Origin: JAYSFC01 sp041913505
GTDB lineage: Bacteria > Pseudomonadota > Gammaproteobacteria > Burkholderiales > Burkholderiaceae_C
Assembly: GCA_041913505.1 (NCBI GenBank)
Contig: JAYSFC010000175.1
Span: forward strand, 1-5,095
Direction: 5' to 3'
Length of the DNA stretch: 5,095 nucleotides
Position 1 is the stretch's first letter. The number at the start of each line of letters is the position of its first letter. This document shows, piece by piece, positions 1-5,095 of this stretch. The translations under genes and the position numbers were made by a program. The notes below the pieces were generated by a model, which saw only the letters and a list, made by a program, of their open reading frames with translations, made no database searches and was not told where the DNA came from.

Positions 1-1169
1 CCCAGGCCGTACTCGAAGCCGTCGGCAAAGCGCGTGCTGGCGTTCACCATCACGCTGGCCGAATCGACTTCGCGCAGAAAGCGCTGCGCATGCATGTGGT
101 CGCGCGTGAGGATGGCGTCCGTGTGGTGGCTGGAGTAGCGGTTGATGTGCGCGATGGCCTCGTCCACGCCCTCCACCACCTTCACGCTGATGATGGGCGC
201 GAGGTATTCGGTGGACCAGTCCTCCTCGGTCGCGGGCACGAGCCGGGCACCCGGCACGGCCTGCAGCAGGGCCAGCGACTCGGGGCAGCCGCGCATTTCC
301 ACGCCCTTGGCCGCGTACACGGCGCCAATCCGGGGCAGAAAGGCCGCCGCCACGCCGCGCGCCACGAGCAGGCCTTCGCTCGCGTTGCAGGGGCTGTATT
401 TGTTGGTCTTGGCGTTGTCGGCCACCTTGACGGCCATGTCGAGGTCGCAGGGGTCGTCCACGTAGGTGTGGCAGTTGCCGTCCAGGTGTTTGATGACGGG
501 CACCTTGGCATCGCGGCTGATGCGCTCGATCAGGCCCTTGCCGCCGCGCGGGATGATCACGTCCACGTACTCGGGCATGGCGATGAGCCGGCCCACGGCC
601 TCGCGGTCGGTAGTGGGCACGAGCTGCACGGCGTCCTCGGGCAGGCCCGCCTCGGCCAGCGCCTGCTGCACGATGCGCGCGAGCGCCTTGTTCGACTCGA
701 TGGCCTCGGAGCCGCCGCGCAGAATGCAGGCGTTGCCGCTCTTGATCGACAGACTCGCGGCCTCGATGGTCACGTTCGGTCGACTCTCGTAGATCATGCC
801 GAACACGCCGATGGGCACGCGCATCTGGCCCACGCGGATGCCGCTGGGCTGCTGCTTCATGCCCAGCACCTCACCGATGAGGTCGGGCATGGCCGCAAGC
901 TGCTCGCAGCCCAGCGCGCAGGTCTCCAGCACCTTGGGCGTGAGCTTGAGGCGGTCGACCATGGGCGCGTCGAGTCCGGCGGCCACGGCGCGCTCCAGGT
1001 CGCGGGCGTTGTCGGCCTGCAAGGCCTGCGTCTGCTCGCGCAACCGGCGCGCCAGCGCCAGGAGCGCCTTGTTTTTGATAGCTGCAGGCGCCCGCGCCAT
1101 AAGCGCAGAGGCGGCTTTTGCCTGGGAACCCAGGGCCTGCATGGTTTCGACGACATTGAGCGCGTTCAT
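1..1169 (-). CDS. proA: Gamma-glutamyl phosphate reductase (glutamate-5-semialdehyde dehydrogenase), 3' end cut by window edge
   Basis: This gene encodes the second enzyme of proline synthesis in the cytoplasm: NADPH-dependent reduction of gamma-glutamyl phosphate (made by ProB) to glutamate-5-semialdehyde, which cyclises to pyrroline-5-carboxylate for ProC. I translated it by hand from the ATG at 1169; 389 full codons are open to the left edge. Family landmarks, in order, are RVPIGVFGMIYESRPNVT (about 117-134), SGNACILRGGSEAIESN (144-160), the IIPRGGKGLI segment (205-214), VIKHLDGNCHTYVD (225-238), NAKTNKYSPCNASE (252-265) with the predicted catalytic Cys261 (codon 387-389), and VMVNASTRFADGFEYGLG at the edge. 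The family is usually 415-430 residues, so roughly 30-40 C-terminal residues lie outside. The N-terminus aligns with E. coli ProA without a gap, supporting this ATG; no good Shine-Dalgarno precedes it. Codons 21-32 contain several A/T-ending codons unlike the rest of the gene. Identification is very secure. Confidence 0.97.
   Translation of the reverse strand, partial: MNALNVVETMQALGSQAKAASALMARAPAAIKNKALLALARRLREQTQALQADNARDLERAVAAGLDAPMVDRLKLTPKVLETCALGCEQLAAMPDLIGEVLGMKQQPSGIRVGQMRVPIGVFGMIYESRPNVTIEAASLSIKSGNACILRGGSEAIESNKALARIVQQALAEAGLPEDAVQLVPTTDREAVGRLIAMPEYVDVIIPRGGKGLIERISRDAKVPVIKHLDGNCHTYVDDPCDLDMAVKVADNAKTNKYSPCNASEGLLVARGVAAAFLPRIGAVYAAKGVEMRGCPESLALLQAVPGARLVPATEEDWSTEYLAPIISVKVVEGVDEAIAHINRYSSHHTDAILTRDHMHAQRFLREVDSASVMVNASTRFADGFEYGL
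1072..1113 (+). repeat. Possible degenerate intergenic-type repeat embedded in the proA 5' coding region
   Basis: The plus strand here reads TTTTTGATAGCTGCAGGCGC, a short gap, then CATAAGCGCAGAGGC. This resembles from memory a short dispersed element common between genes in Comamonadaceae (an ATAGCTGC box followed by two GCGC-containing arms). It lies over proA codons 19-33, in which Ser21 TCT, Leu23 CTT, Pro28 CCT, Ala29 GCA, Ala30 GCT and Lys32 AAA break the otherwise strong G/C third-position preference. The protein aligns to other ProA sequences here without an insertion, so this is not a simple insertion of a repeat; it may be coincidence or sequence conversion. Confidence is low. Confidence 0.25.
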
Positions 1170-1237
1170 GCTGCGATTTTGCCGCAGATACCCGGTCTCG
1201 CGCTCGTGCGGGGCATCCTTGGCGTACGCTTGGAGCC
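1170..1237. promoter_or_regulatory. Divergent spacer between proA and the SET gene, with a possible proA promoter
   Basis: This 68-bp spacer separates the 5' ends of proA (minus) and the SET gene (plus; 89 bp if its ATG at 1259 is used), so promoters for both would be expected here or just inside the coding regions. On the minus strand, CAAAAT (1181 down to 1176) lies exactly six bases before the proA ATG. That is where a -10 hexamer would sit if transcription began at the start codon itself (leaderless mRNA). No convincing -35 box is visible 17 bases upstream. On the plus side I see no clear sigma-70 promoter; GGAG at 1232-1235 is only two bases from the TTG start, too close for an ideal ribosome binding site. 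The promoter assignment is an inference from position. Confidence 0.35.
1171..1187. repeat. Short inverted repeat immediately upstream of proA
   Basis: CTGCG (1171-1175) and CGCAG (1183-1187) form perfect five-base inverted arms around a seven-base centre, ATTTTGC, which contains the CAAAAT hexamer of the candidate proA promoter. It ends two bases from the proA start codon. It could be an operator half-site pair, a small hairpin in an mRNA leader, or chance in GC-rich DNA. The arms are too short to decide. Confidence 0.35.
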
Positions 1238-2479
1238 TTGTCCACCCCCACCGCGACCATGCCCACCGCGCCCACGCCCCCGCACAATGCATCCGCCCAT
1301 GCCGCGCTGCTGCACCTCATGGCCTGGGTCCAGGCGCGCGGCGGCCATTGCGCCGGCGTGCATTTCCGCGTGGACCGCGACGGCCAGCGCGAGCTGTGCG
1401 CAAGCGCGCCCTTCCCCAAGGGGGCGCTGGTGCTCCATATTCCGCGCCACCTGCTGATCACGGTGGAGGCAGCGCAGGCGTCCCCGATCGGACGCGCGGC
1501 GCACGACAGCCATTGCCGCCTGGGCGACTGGGGAACCATGGCGCTGCACCTGCTCGCGGAACGGGGCGCAGCGACGGACCATGCCCCCTACCTGCGGGCG
1601 CTGCCCGCCACGCACCCGGGCCTGCCCACCCTGTTCCGGTCCGATCTGCTCGCACAGCTGCAGGGCTCCTACGTGCTGCCCGCCGTGCTGCGCCGGCGCG
1701 CCCGGCTTGACGAGGAGTACCAACGGATCGCCCAGCGCCTGCCCCCCCACTGGCGCATCACGCGCGACGACTACCTGTGGGCCTGGTGCTGCATGCAAAC
1801 GCGCTACTTCGACACGCGCTTCGGTGCCGAGCACACGCACGCGCTGATCCCGCTCGCCGACATGCCCAACCACGACCCGGACCCCAACCTGCTCTGGCGG
1901 CCCGAGGCCGCGCTGGGCATGGTGATGACCGCCGCCCGCCCCATTGCGGCGGGCGAGCCGCTGTCCCTTCTCTACAGCCGCAAGTCCAACGCCGAGCTGC
2001 TGGCGGACTACGGCTTCTGCCTGGCGAACAACCCCAACGACTGCACCGAGATCCGCCTGCCTGCCTGGCCTGCGGACCACCCCTGCGCCGCCCTGGCGGC
2101 CACACTCGGCACCGAGCACGATGGCGGCCTGCGGGCCTTTCGCGTGCGCGCCTCGGCCCGCCATGCGGCGTCGCAAGACCTCTGGGCCTGGCTGCGCCTG
2201 GGCGCCCTGACCGCGGGCCATGCCGCCGACCACCCCGAGGCCCTGCTCACCGCCGCCCGCGCGGGCGCGCTGGATGCCGATAACGAGCGCCATGCGCGGG
2301 CCACGCTCGTGCAGGCCTGCGAGCTGCGGCTGGCGGAGTTCGCCACCTCGGTGCCGCAGGACGAATGGCTGCTGCAAGACAACGCCCTGCCCTGGGCCCT
2401 GCGCCAGGTGGTGCAGGCCCGCCTGGGCGAAAAGCGGCTGCTGCAGCACTACCGCGATCTCGGGCTGCAGCCCGTGTGA
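1238..2479 (+). CDS. SET-domain protein methyltransferase, Rubisco LSMT/SETD3/SETD6-like
   Basis: This predicted cytoplasmic protein (413 residues from TTG at 1238, or 406 from ATG at 1259) has the architecture of the LSMT-type SET family, which transfers methyl groups from S-adenosylmethionine to lysine (or histidine, in SETD3) of target proteins. An N-terminal SET segment with FPKGALVLHIPRHLLIT occupies about 59-75. An inserted (i-SET) helical part includes WGTMALHLLAERG, YLRALP and a Leu-rich helix (98-165), followed by Arg189 in CMQTRYF. The catalytic core is ADMPNHDP, with Asn211-His212 of the AdoMet-binding NH motif, then GEPLSLLYSRKSNAELLADYGF split over 239-260, with the conserved Tyr246, Ser250-Asn251 and Tyr258. 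The C-terminal part (about 330-405) ends FATSVPQDEW and QARLGEKRLLQHY, resembling the LSMT substrate-binding domain. No signal peptide or membrane segment is apparent. The start is uncertain: GGAG is only two bases from TTG, and the ATG has no Shine-Dalgarno. The substrate is unknown; the gene stands alone on this strand. Confidence 0.88.
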   Translation: MSTPTATMPTAPTPPHNASAHAALLHLMAWVQARGGHCAGVHFRVDRDGQRELCASAPFPKGALVLHIPRHLLITVEAAQASPIGRAAHDSHCRLGDWGTMALHLLAERGAATDHAPYLRALPATHPGLPTLFRSDLLAQLQGSYVLPAVLRRRARLDEEYQRIAQRLPPHWRITRDDYLWAWCCMQTRYFDTRFGAEHTHALIPLADMPNHDPDPNLLWRPEAALGMVMTAARPIAAGEPLSLLYSRKSNAELLADYGFCLANNPNDCTEIRLPAWPADHPCAALAATLGTEHDGGLRAFRVRASARHAASQDLWAWLRLGALTAGHAADHPEALLTAARAGALDADNERHARATLVQACELRLAEFATSVPQDEWLLQDNALPWALRQVVQARLGEKRLLQHYRDLGLQPV

Positions 2480-2490
2480 GGGAGGTAGGG

Positions 2491-2509
2491 GCCGCGCGTC
2501 AGACGCGGC
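2491..2509. other. Small GC-rich stem-loop at the convergent SET/holA junction
   Basis: GCCGCG (2491-2496) pairs perfectly with CGCGGC (2504-2509) across a seven-base loop that includes the holA stop codon (TGA, 2501-2499). It lies 12 bases after the SET stop and could slow or block transcription arriving from either side. No T-run follows in either direction, so it is not a canonical intrinsic terminator. A six-base GC stem is easily found by chance in DNA of this composition. Confidence 0.3.
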
Positions 2510-3548
2510 AGGCACGCGCGAGCTGCAGCGCCAGCCGCTGCAGGGCCTGCCAGCCGTCGGCGGGCCAGTCGGGCACCTTGAGGCCCTTGACGATGCCGTC
2601 CACCGTATGCGCCGACTGCAGCAGCCGTGCGGCGGCGGCATCGGAAAAACGCGGCACGATGCGCTCGAACAGCCGCTCCTTGGGCCCCCAGACGCGATTC
2701 TCGCGCAGCGCCATGGGCAGGGGCTTGCCCGCGGCCATGGCGTCCCTCACGCGCTTGAGGGCACGGATGTCCTCGGCCAGCGCCCAGTGCACGAGTACCT
2801 CGGCCTCGCCCTCGGCCTGCAGGCCATCGAGCATGCGCTGCACGCGCGCGACCTGGCCCGAGAGCACGGCCTCGGAGAGCTTGAACACATCGTAGCGCGC
2901 CACGTTGAGCACGGCCGATTCGACCTGGCTCCACGAGAGCTCGCCCGCGGGGTAGAGCAGCGCGAGCTTGGCAATCTCCTGGTGCGCCGCGAGCAGGTTG
3001 CCTTCCACGCGGTCGGCAAAGAACTGCAGCGTGCGCTGCCCCTCCTCGCCGGCGGCCACGCGCTGGCCCTGCGCGGCCAGGCGCTGCGCGATCCAGGCGG
3101 GCAGCATGCCGCGCTCCACGGGGTCGATCTGCACGCTCACGCCGTGGCTGTCGAGCGCGCTGAACCAGGCGCCGGTCCGGGTGGCCTTGTCCAGGCGCGG
3201 CAGCAGGACGATGGTGAGCGTGCTGTCGTTGCCCACGGCGCTTTCAGCAATCTGCTGCAGCGCCGCGCCGCCGTCCTTGCCGGGCTTGCCCGAAGGGATG
3301 CGGATCTCGACGATCTGCCGGTCGGCGAACAGCGAGAGCGAACCACCGGCCGCGAGCACCGCACTCCAGTCGAAGTGCGCGCCGGCCACCGTATGGCTAC
3401 TGCGCTCGGTGTAGCCCTGCGCCCGCGCGGCGGCGCGGATGGCGTCCAGCGCCTCCTGCTGCAGCAGGGGCTCGTCGCCATGCAGGGTGTAGAGCGGGCG
3501 CAGGCCTTTTTGCAGGTGCGCGGCCAGCTGGTTCAGGGCAATCTGCAC
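2499..3548 (-). CDS. holA: DNA polymerase III subunit delta (clamp loader)
   Basis: The delta subunit opens the beta sliding clamp within the DnaX clamp-loader complex, allowing the clamp to be placed on primed DNA during chromosome replication. The 349-residue product is close to E. coli HolA (343). It begins MQIALNQLAAHLQKGLRPLY, followed by GDEPLLQQEALDAIR (24-38), the family-typical SLFADRQIVEIRIP (72-85), AWFSAL (127-132), EGNLLAAHQEIAKLALLYP (182-200) and ARYDVFKLSEAVLSG (217-231), with the helical C-terminal collar domain after that. As expected for delta, I see no Walker A ATP-binding loop. The start is GTG: an in-frame TAA lies two codons upstream (3554-3552), the next Met is far inside, and the N-terminus aligns with homologues. 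A G-rich stretch (3563-3559) about ten bases upstream may serve as the ribosome binding site and falls within the hairpin spacer. It is probably co-transcribed with leuS and lptE. Its 3' end converges on the SET gene with a 19-bp gap. Confidence 0.96.
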   Translation of the reverse strand: MQIALNQLAAHLQKGLRPLYTLHGDEPLLQQEALDAIRAAARAQGYTERSSHTVAGAHFDWSAVLAAGGSLSLFADRQIVEIRIPSGKPGKDGGAALQQIAESAVGNDSTLTIVLLPRLDKATRTGAWFSALDSHGVSVQIDPVERGMLPAWIAQRLAAQGQRVAAGEEGQRTLQFFADRVEGNLLAAHQEIAKLALLYPAGELSWSQVESAVLNVARYDVFKLSEAVLSGQVARVQRMLDGLQAEGEAEVLVHWALAEDIRALKRVRDAMAAGKPLPMALRENRVWGPKERLFERIVPRFSDAAAARLLQSAHTVDGIVKGLKVPDWPADGWQALQRLALQLARACRV

Positions 3549-3619
3549 GCTTTAGCGCCCCCAATGGCCGAAGGCGCTTGCAGGTTGGCCATAGAAAGCT
3601 ATGCTTTTCATAGCATCGC
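3549..3619. repeat. Hairpin-rich spacer between lptE and holA, probably a dispersed intergenic repeat
   Basis: This 71-bp stretch is locally AT-richer than its surroundings in its right half. It holds two inverted repeats: AGCGCC (3554-3559) with GGCGCT (3573-3578), and GCTATG (3598-3603) with CATAGC (3609-3614). Its composition (a CATAGCT/ATAGC box near paired GCGC arms) resembles short palindromic elements scattered between genes of Comamonadaceae; that link is from memory and unverified. It lies inside the presumed leuS-lptE-holA transcript, so it could form RNA hairpins that affect stability or expression of holA relative to lptE. It also contributes the G-rich stretch before the holA GTG. 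Confidence 0.5.
3598..3614 (-). other. Stem-loop just downstream of lptE
   Basis: Read on the minus strand, GCTATG, loop AAAAG, CATAGC forms a perfect six-base stem beginning six bases after the lptE stop codon. There is no long T-run after it (AGCTTTCT follows), so strong intrinsic termination is unlikely. It is better viewed as an mRNA-stabilising or attenuating hairpin, or as one arm pair of the surrounding repeat. Confidence 0.4.
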
Positions 3620-4123
3620 TCATTCCATCTGCGCCGCCGAGAGGCGGCGCAAGAGCTGCTGCACGATGTCGGTCTGCATGTTGCGGAACAGCAGGGCCTC
3701 TTCGGCCTCCTTGGCCAGCGCGATACTTTCGTTGTAGCTCACGTCACGCGTCTGCAGCAGCTCGGTCACGGGGATCAGCTCATCCCCCTCGGGCGTGCGC
3801 AGCTTGAACTTCACGCGCAGGCGCAGCTGCAGCTCGCGCACCTGGCCCGAGCTGTTGAAGGCCACGACCACGCGCTCGCGCTGCTCGGACACCAGGTCCA
3901 TGATGGCCTCGGACTGTGTGAGCTGGGCCGGGTCGCGCGACACCACGAGCGAGCCGCCCGAACCCTGCAGCGTGCGCAGCAGCTCGCGCGCCAGCGGCGA
4001 TGCCGCGGGCGCCGCGATGTAGAGCGAGTGGAATGCGAACTCGGGCACGCCACGCAGGCGGAACCCGCAGGCCGCCAGCAGCGGCGCCGTGGCCATCCAG
4101 GCGAGCAGCGTGCGCTTTTCCAT
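3620..4123 (-). CDS. lptE: LPS-assembly lipoprotein LptE
   Basis: LptE is the outer-membrane lipoprotein that plugs the LptD beta-barrel and helps insert lipopolysaccharide into the outer leaflet at the end of the Lpt transport bridge. The 167-residue product has a short basic start (MEKR), a hydrophobic signal stretch (about 5-18) and the lipobox L16-A17-A18-C19, so Cys19 should be cleaved and lipidated by signal peptidase II. The mature protein starts CGFRLRG, the characteristic LptE opening. Further family-like segments are FHSLYIAAP, then LQLRLRVKFKLRTPEGDELIP with alternating beta-strand character, then RDVSYNESIALAKEAEEALL and the C-terminal helix MQTDIVQQLLRRL. Length fits the family. 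The ATG lies three bases after the leuS stop, with GGTGGT inside the leuS end as a possible ribosome binding site, which suggests coupled translation. The position between leuS and holA is the usual one in proteobacteria. Confidence 0.94.
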   Translation of the reverse strand: MEKRTLLAWMATAPLLAACGFRLRGVPEFAFHSLYIAAPAASPLARELLRTLQGSGGSLVVSRDPAQLTQSEAIMDLVSEQRERVVVAFNSSGQVRELQLRLRVKFKLRTPEGDELIPVTELLQTRDVSYNESIALAKEAEEALLFRNMQTDIVQQLLRRLSAAQME

Positions 4124-4126
4124 GGT

Positions 4127-5095
4127 TCAGACCACCACGTTGACCAGGCGGCCCGGCACCACGATCACCTTCTTGGGTGCGGCGCCCGCAGCGAACTTCA
4201 GGAAGTCCTCGCTCGCAACGGCGATGCGCTCGATCGCGGCCTTGTCGGCCTGGGCCGGCACGCGGATGGCACCGCGCAGCTTGCCGTTGACCTGCAGCAT
4301 GAGCTCGATCTCGTCCTGCACGAGCGCGCTGGGGTCGACCTGCGGCCAGGGCGTGTCCAGCAGATCGCCCAGCGTGCCGGCGTAGCCCAGCGTGGACCAC
4401 AGGCTGTGCGCGATGTGCGGCGTGGCAGGGTAGAGCACGCGCAGCAGGATGCCGAAGCCCTCGATCAGTGCAACCTGCGCGCCCGCGTCCCCGTGGGCCT
4501 TGAAGTCCTCGAGCGCATTGATCATCTTCATCGCGCCCGACACCACGGTGTTGTACTGCATGCGCTGGTAGTCGTAGTCCACCTGCTTGAGCACGGTGTG
4601 GATCTCCAGGCGCAGGGCCTTGGCGTCCTTGCCGAACTGCACGTCCTTCAGGCTGGCGGCGCCGGCCACGCTGGCCAGGGCCGCGTCCTTGTCGATGCCT
4701 GCGAGCTTGACGCCGAAGTTCCACACCCGGCGCAGGAAGCGGTAGCTGCCCTCGACGGCGGCGTCGTTCCATTCGAGCGTGGCCTCGGGTGGGGCCGTGA
4801 ACATGGTGTACAGGCGCGCGGTGTCGGCGCCGTAGCGCTCGATGAGATCCTGCGGGTCCACGCCGTTGTTCTTGGACTTGGACATGGTGCCCACGCCCTC
4901 GTAGTCGATGGGCGTGCCCACGGGCAGCGTCACACCACCACTTTCCACGGCGTTCTTGAGCTTGGCGCCGACGATCTTGCCACCGTCATCGAGCACATGC
5001 TCCACGTCGTGCGGCCAGAAGTATTCCTTGCCGCCCTTGTCGGTGCGGCGGCTGTAGATGTGGTTGAGCACCATGCCCTGCGTGAGCAGCTTGGT
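4127..5095 (-). CDS. leuS: Leucyl-tRNA synthetase, C-terminal 322 residues (5' end outside window)
   Basis: This class I aminoacyl-tRNA synthetase charges tRNA-Leu with leucine in the cytoplasm. The reading frame enters at the right edge with TKLLTQGMVLNHIYSRR, the conserved segment leading to the catalytic signature, and ends at TGA (4129-4127). Visible parts of the fragment are the signature loop GTMSKSKNNGVDPQDLIERY (residues 69-88; the family norm is KMSKS), the core segment TLEWNDAAVEGSYRFLRRVW (106-125), the helical anticodon-binding domain, and the C-terminal domain with VNGKLRG (269-275) and the final VPGRLVNVVV. The full enzyme is about 860-880 residues, so the HIGH motif, zinc-binding region and CP1 editing domain lie outside. 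The first residue of the signature is Thr70 (ACC, codon 4888-4886) instead of Lys; the other four (MSKS) are intact, so the enzyme is probably functional. It is the first visible gene of the leuS-lptE-holA run. Confidence 0.97.
   Translation of the reverse strand, partial: TKLLTQGMVLNHIYSRRTDKGGKEYFWPHDVEHVLDDGGKIVGAKLKNAVESGGVTLPVGTPIDYEGVGTMSKSKNNGVDPQDLIERYGADTARLYTMFTAPPEATLEWNDAAVEGSYRFLRRVWNFGVKLAGIDKDAALASVAGAASLKDVQFGKDAKALRLEIHTVLKQVDYDYQRMQYNTVVSGAMKMINALEDFKAHGDAGAQVALIEGFGILLRVLYPATPHIAHSLWSTLGYAGTLGDLLDTPWPQVDPSALVQDEIELMLQVNGKLRGAIRVPAQADKAAIERIAVASEDFLKFAAGAAPKKVIVVPGRLVNVVV

Noticed and set aside
1121..1134. Perfect palindrome CCTGGGAACCCAGG within proA
   Set aside because: It encodes part of Leu13-Gly14-Ser15-Gln16 in a conserved reading frame, and a 14-base palindrome is not unusual in such DNA. 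There is no supporting promoter or terminator context.
90..1457. Long plus-strand open frame (455 codons) opposite proA
   Set aside because: It lies antisense to proA, whose translation matches the family over its whole length. Its own product is rich in His, Ala, Gly and Arg with no recognisable domain, as expected from mirrored GC-rich codons.
2480..2510. Intrinsic bidirectional terminator between the SET gene and holA
   Set aside because: A stem is present, but neither side has the T-run needed for a canonical intrinsic terminator, so I list it only as a weak stem-loop.
1166..2641. Minus-strand open frame of 491 codons opposite the SET gene
   Set aside because: It overlaps the SET gene and the ends of proA and holA. 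The product is low-complexity, and the plus strand carries clear SET motifs, so this is a composition shadow.
2220..3737. Plus-strand open frame of 505 codons opposite holA
   Set aside because: It is antisense to holA and spans the intergenic spacer. It has no domain-like features; holA on the other strand is secure.
3780..4772. Minus-strand open frame of 330 codons in another frame of leuS/lptE
   Set aside because: It runs across the leuS-lptE boundary out of frame with both. Its translation is Arg/Gly/Ala-rich and meaningless, whereas both real genes match their families.
1..5095. CRISPR array, tRNA/rRNA genes, insertion sequence ends, prophage genes or toxin-antitoxin pairs
   Set aside because: I saw no regularly spaced direct repeats, no cloverleaf-like segments, no transposase motifs and no small paired genes. 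Nearly all of the window is filled by five recognisable coding regions.

Overview
This window is GC-rich chromosomal DNA of a type typical of a betaproteobacterium. The proteins and gene order (leuS, lptE, holA, then proA) point to the Burkholderiales, most likely the family Comamonadaceae (Acidovorax-like). That placement is inferred from protein character and an intergenic repeat style, not from a database search. It looks like ordinary housekeeping chromosome with one accessory-looking gene inserted. I see no rRNA, tRNA, CRISPR array, insertion sequence, prophage gene or replication origin.

Layout from right to left, following the minus strand: the C-terminal third of leucyl-tRNA synthetase (leuS, 4127-5095, entering from the right edge); three bases later lptE (3620-4123), a small outer-membrane lipoprotein for LPS export; a 71-bp intergenic spacer with inverted repeats (3549-3619); holA (2499-3548), the delta subunit of the DNA polymerase III clamp loader, starting with GTG; then, past the oppositely oriented gene, proA (1-1169, cut by the left edge), gamma-glutamyl phosphate reductase of proline synthesis. 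Between holA and proA, on the plus strand, lies a gene (1238-2479) for a SET-domain protein of the Rubisco LSMT/SETD3/SETD6 type. It converges on holA with a 19-bp gap and diverges from proA across a 68-bp spacer (89 bp if the internal ATG is the true start).

leuS, lptE and holA are co-oriented and probably co-transcribed: translation, outer-membrane assembly and replication functions that share no pathway but travel together in many proteobacteria. proA probably depends on its own promoter in the spacer at 1170-1237, because the SET gene separates it from holA. The SET protein is the one product whose substrate cannot be guessed. It keeps the family's sequence motifs and a C-terminal region resembling the LSMT substrate-binding domain, so it is probably an active protein lysine (or histidine) methyltransferase.

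No clear new multi-gene system is present. The points most worth a second look are the eukaryote-like SET methyltransferase and its insertion in a housekeeping cluster, the hairpin-rich spacer before holA, a run of atypical codons resembling an intergenic repeat near the start of proA, and a TMSKS instead of KMSKS signature in LeuRS.
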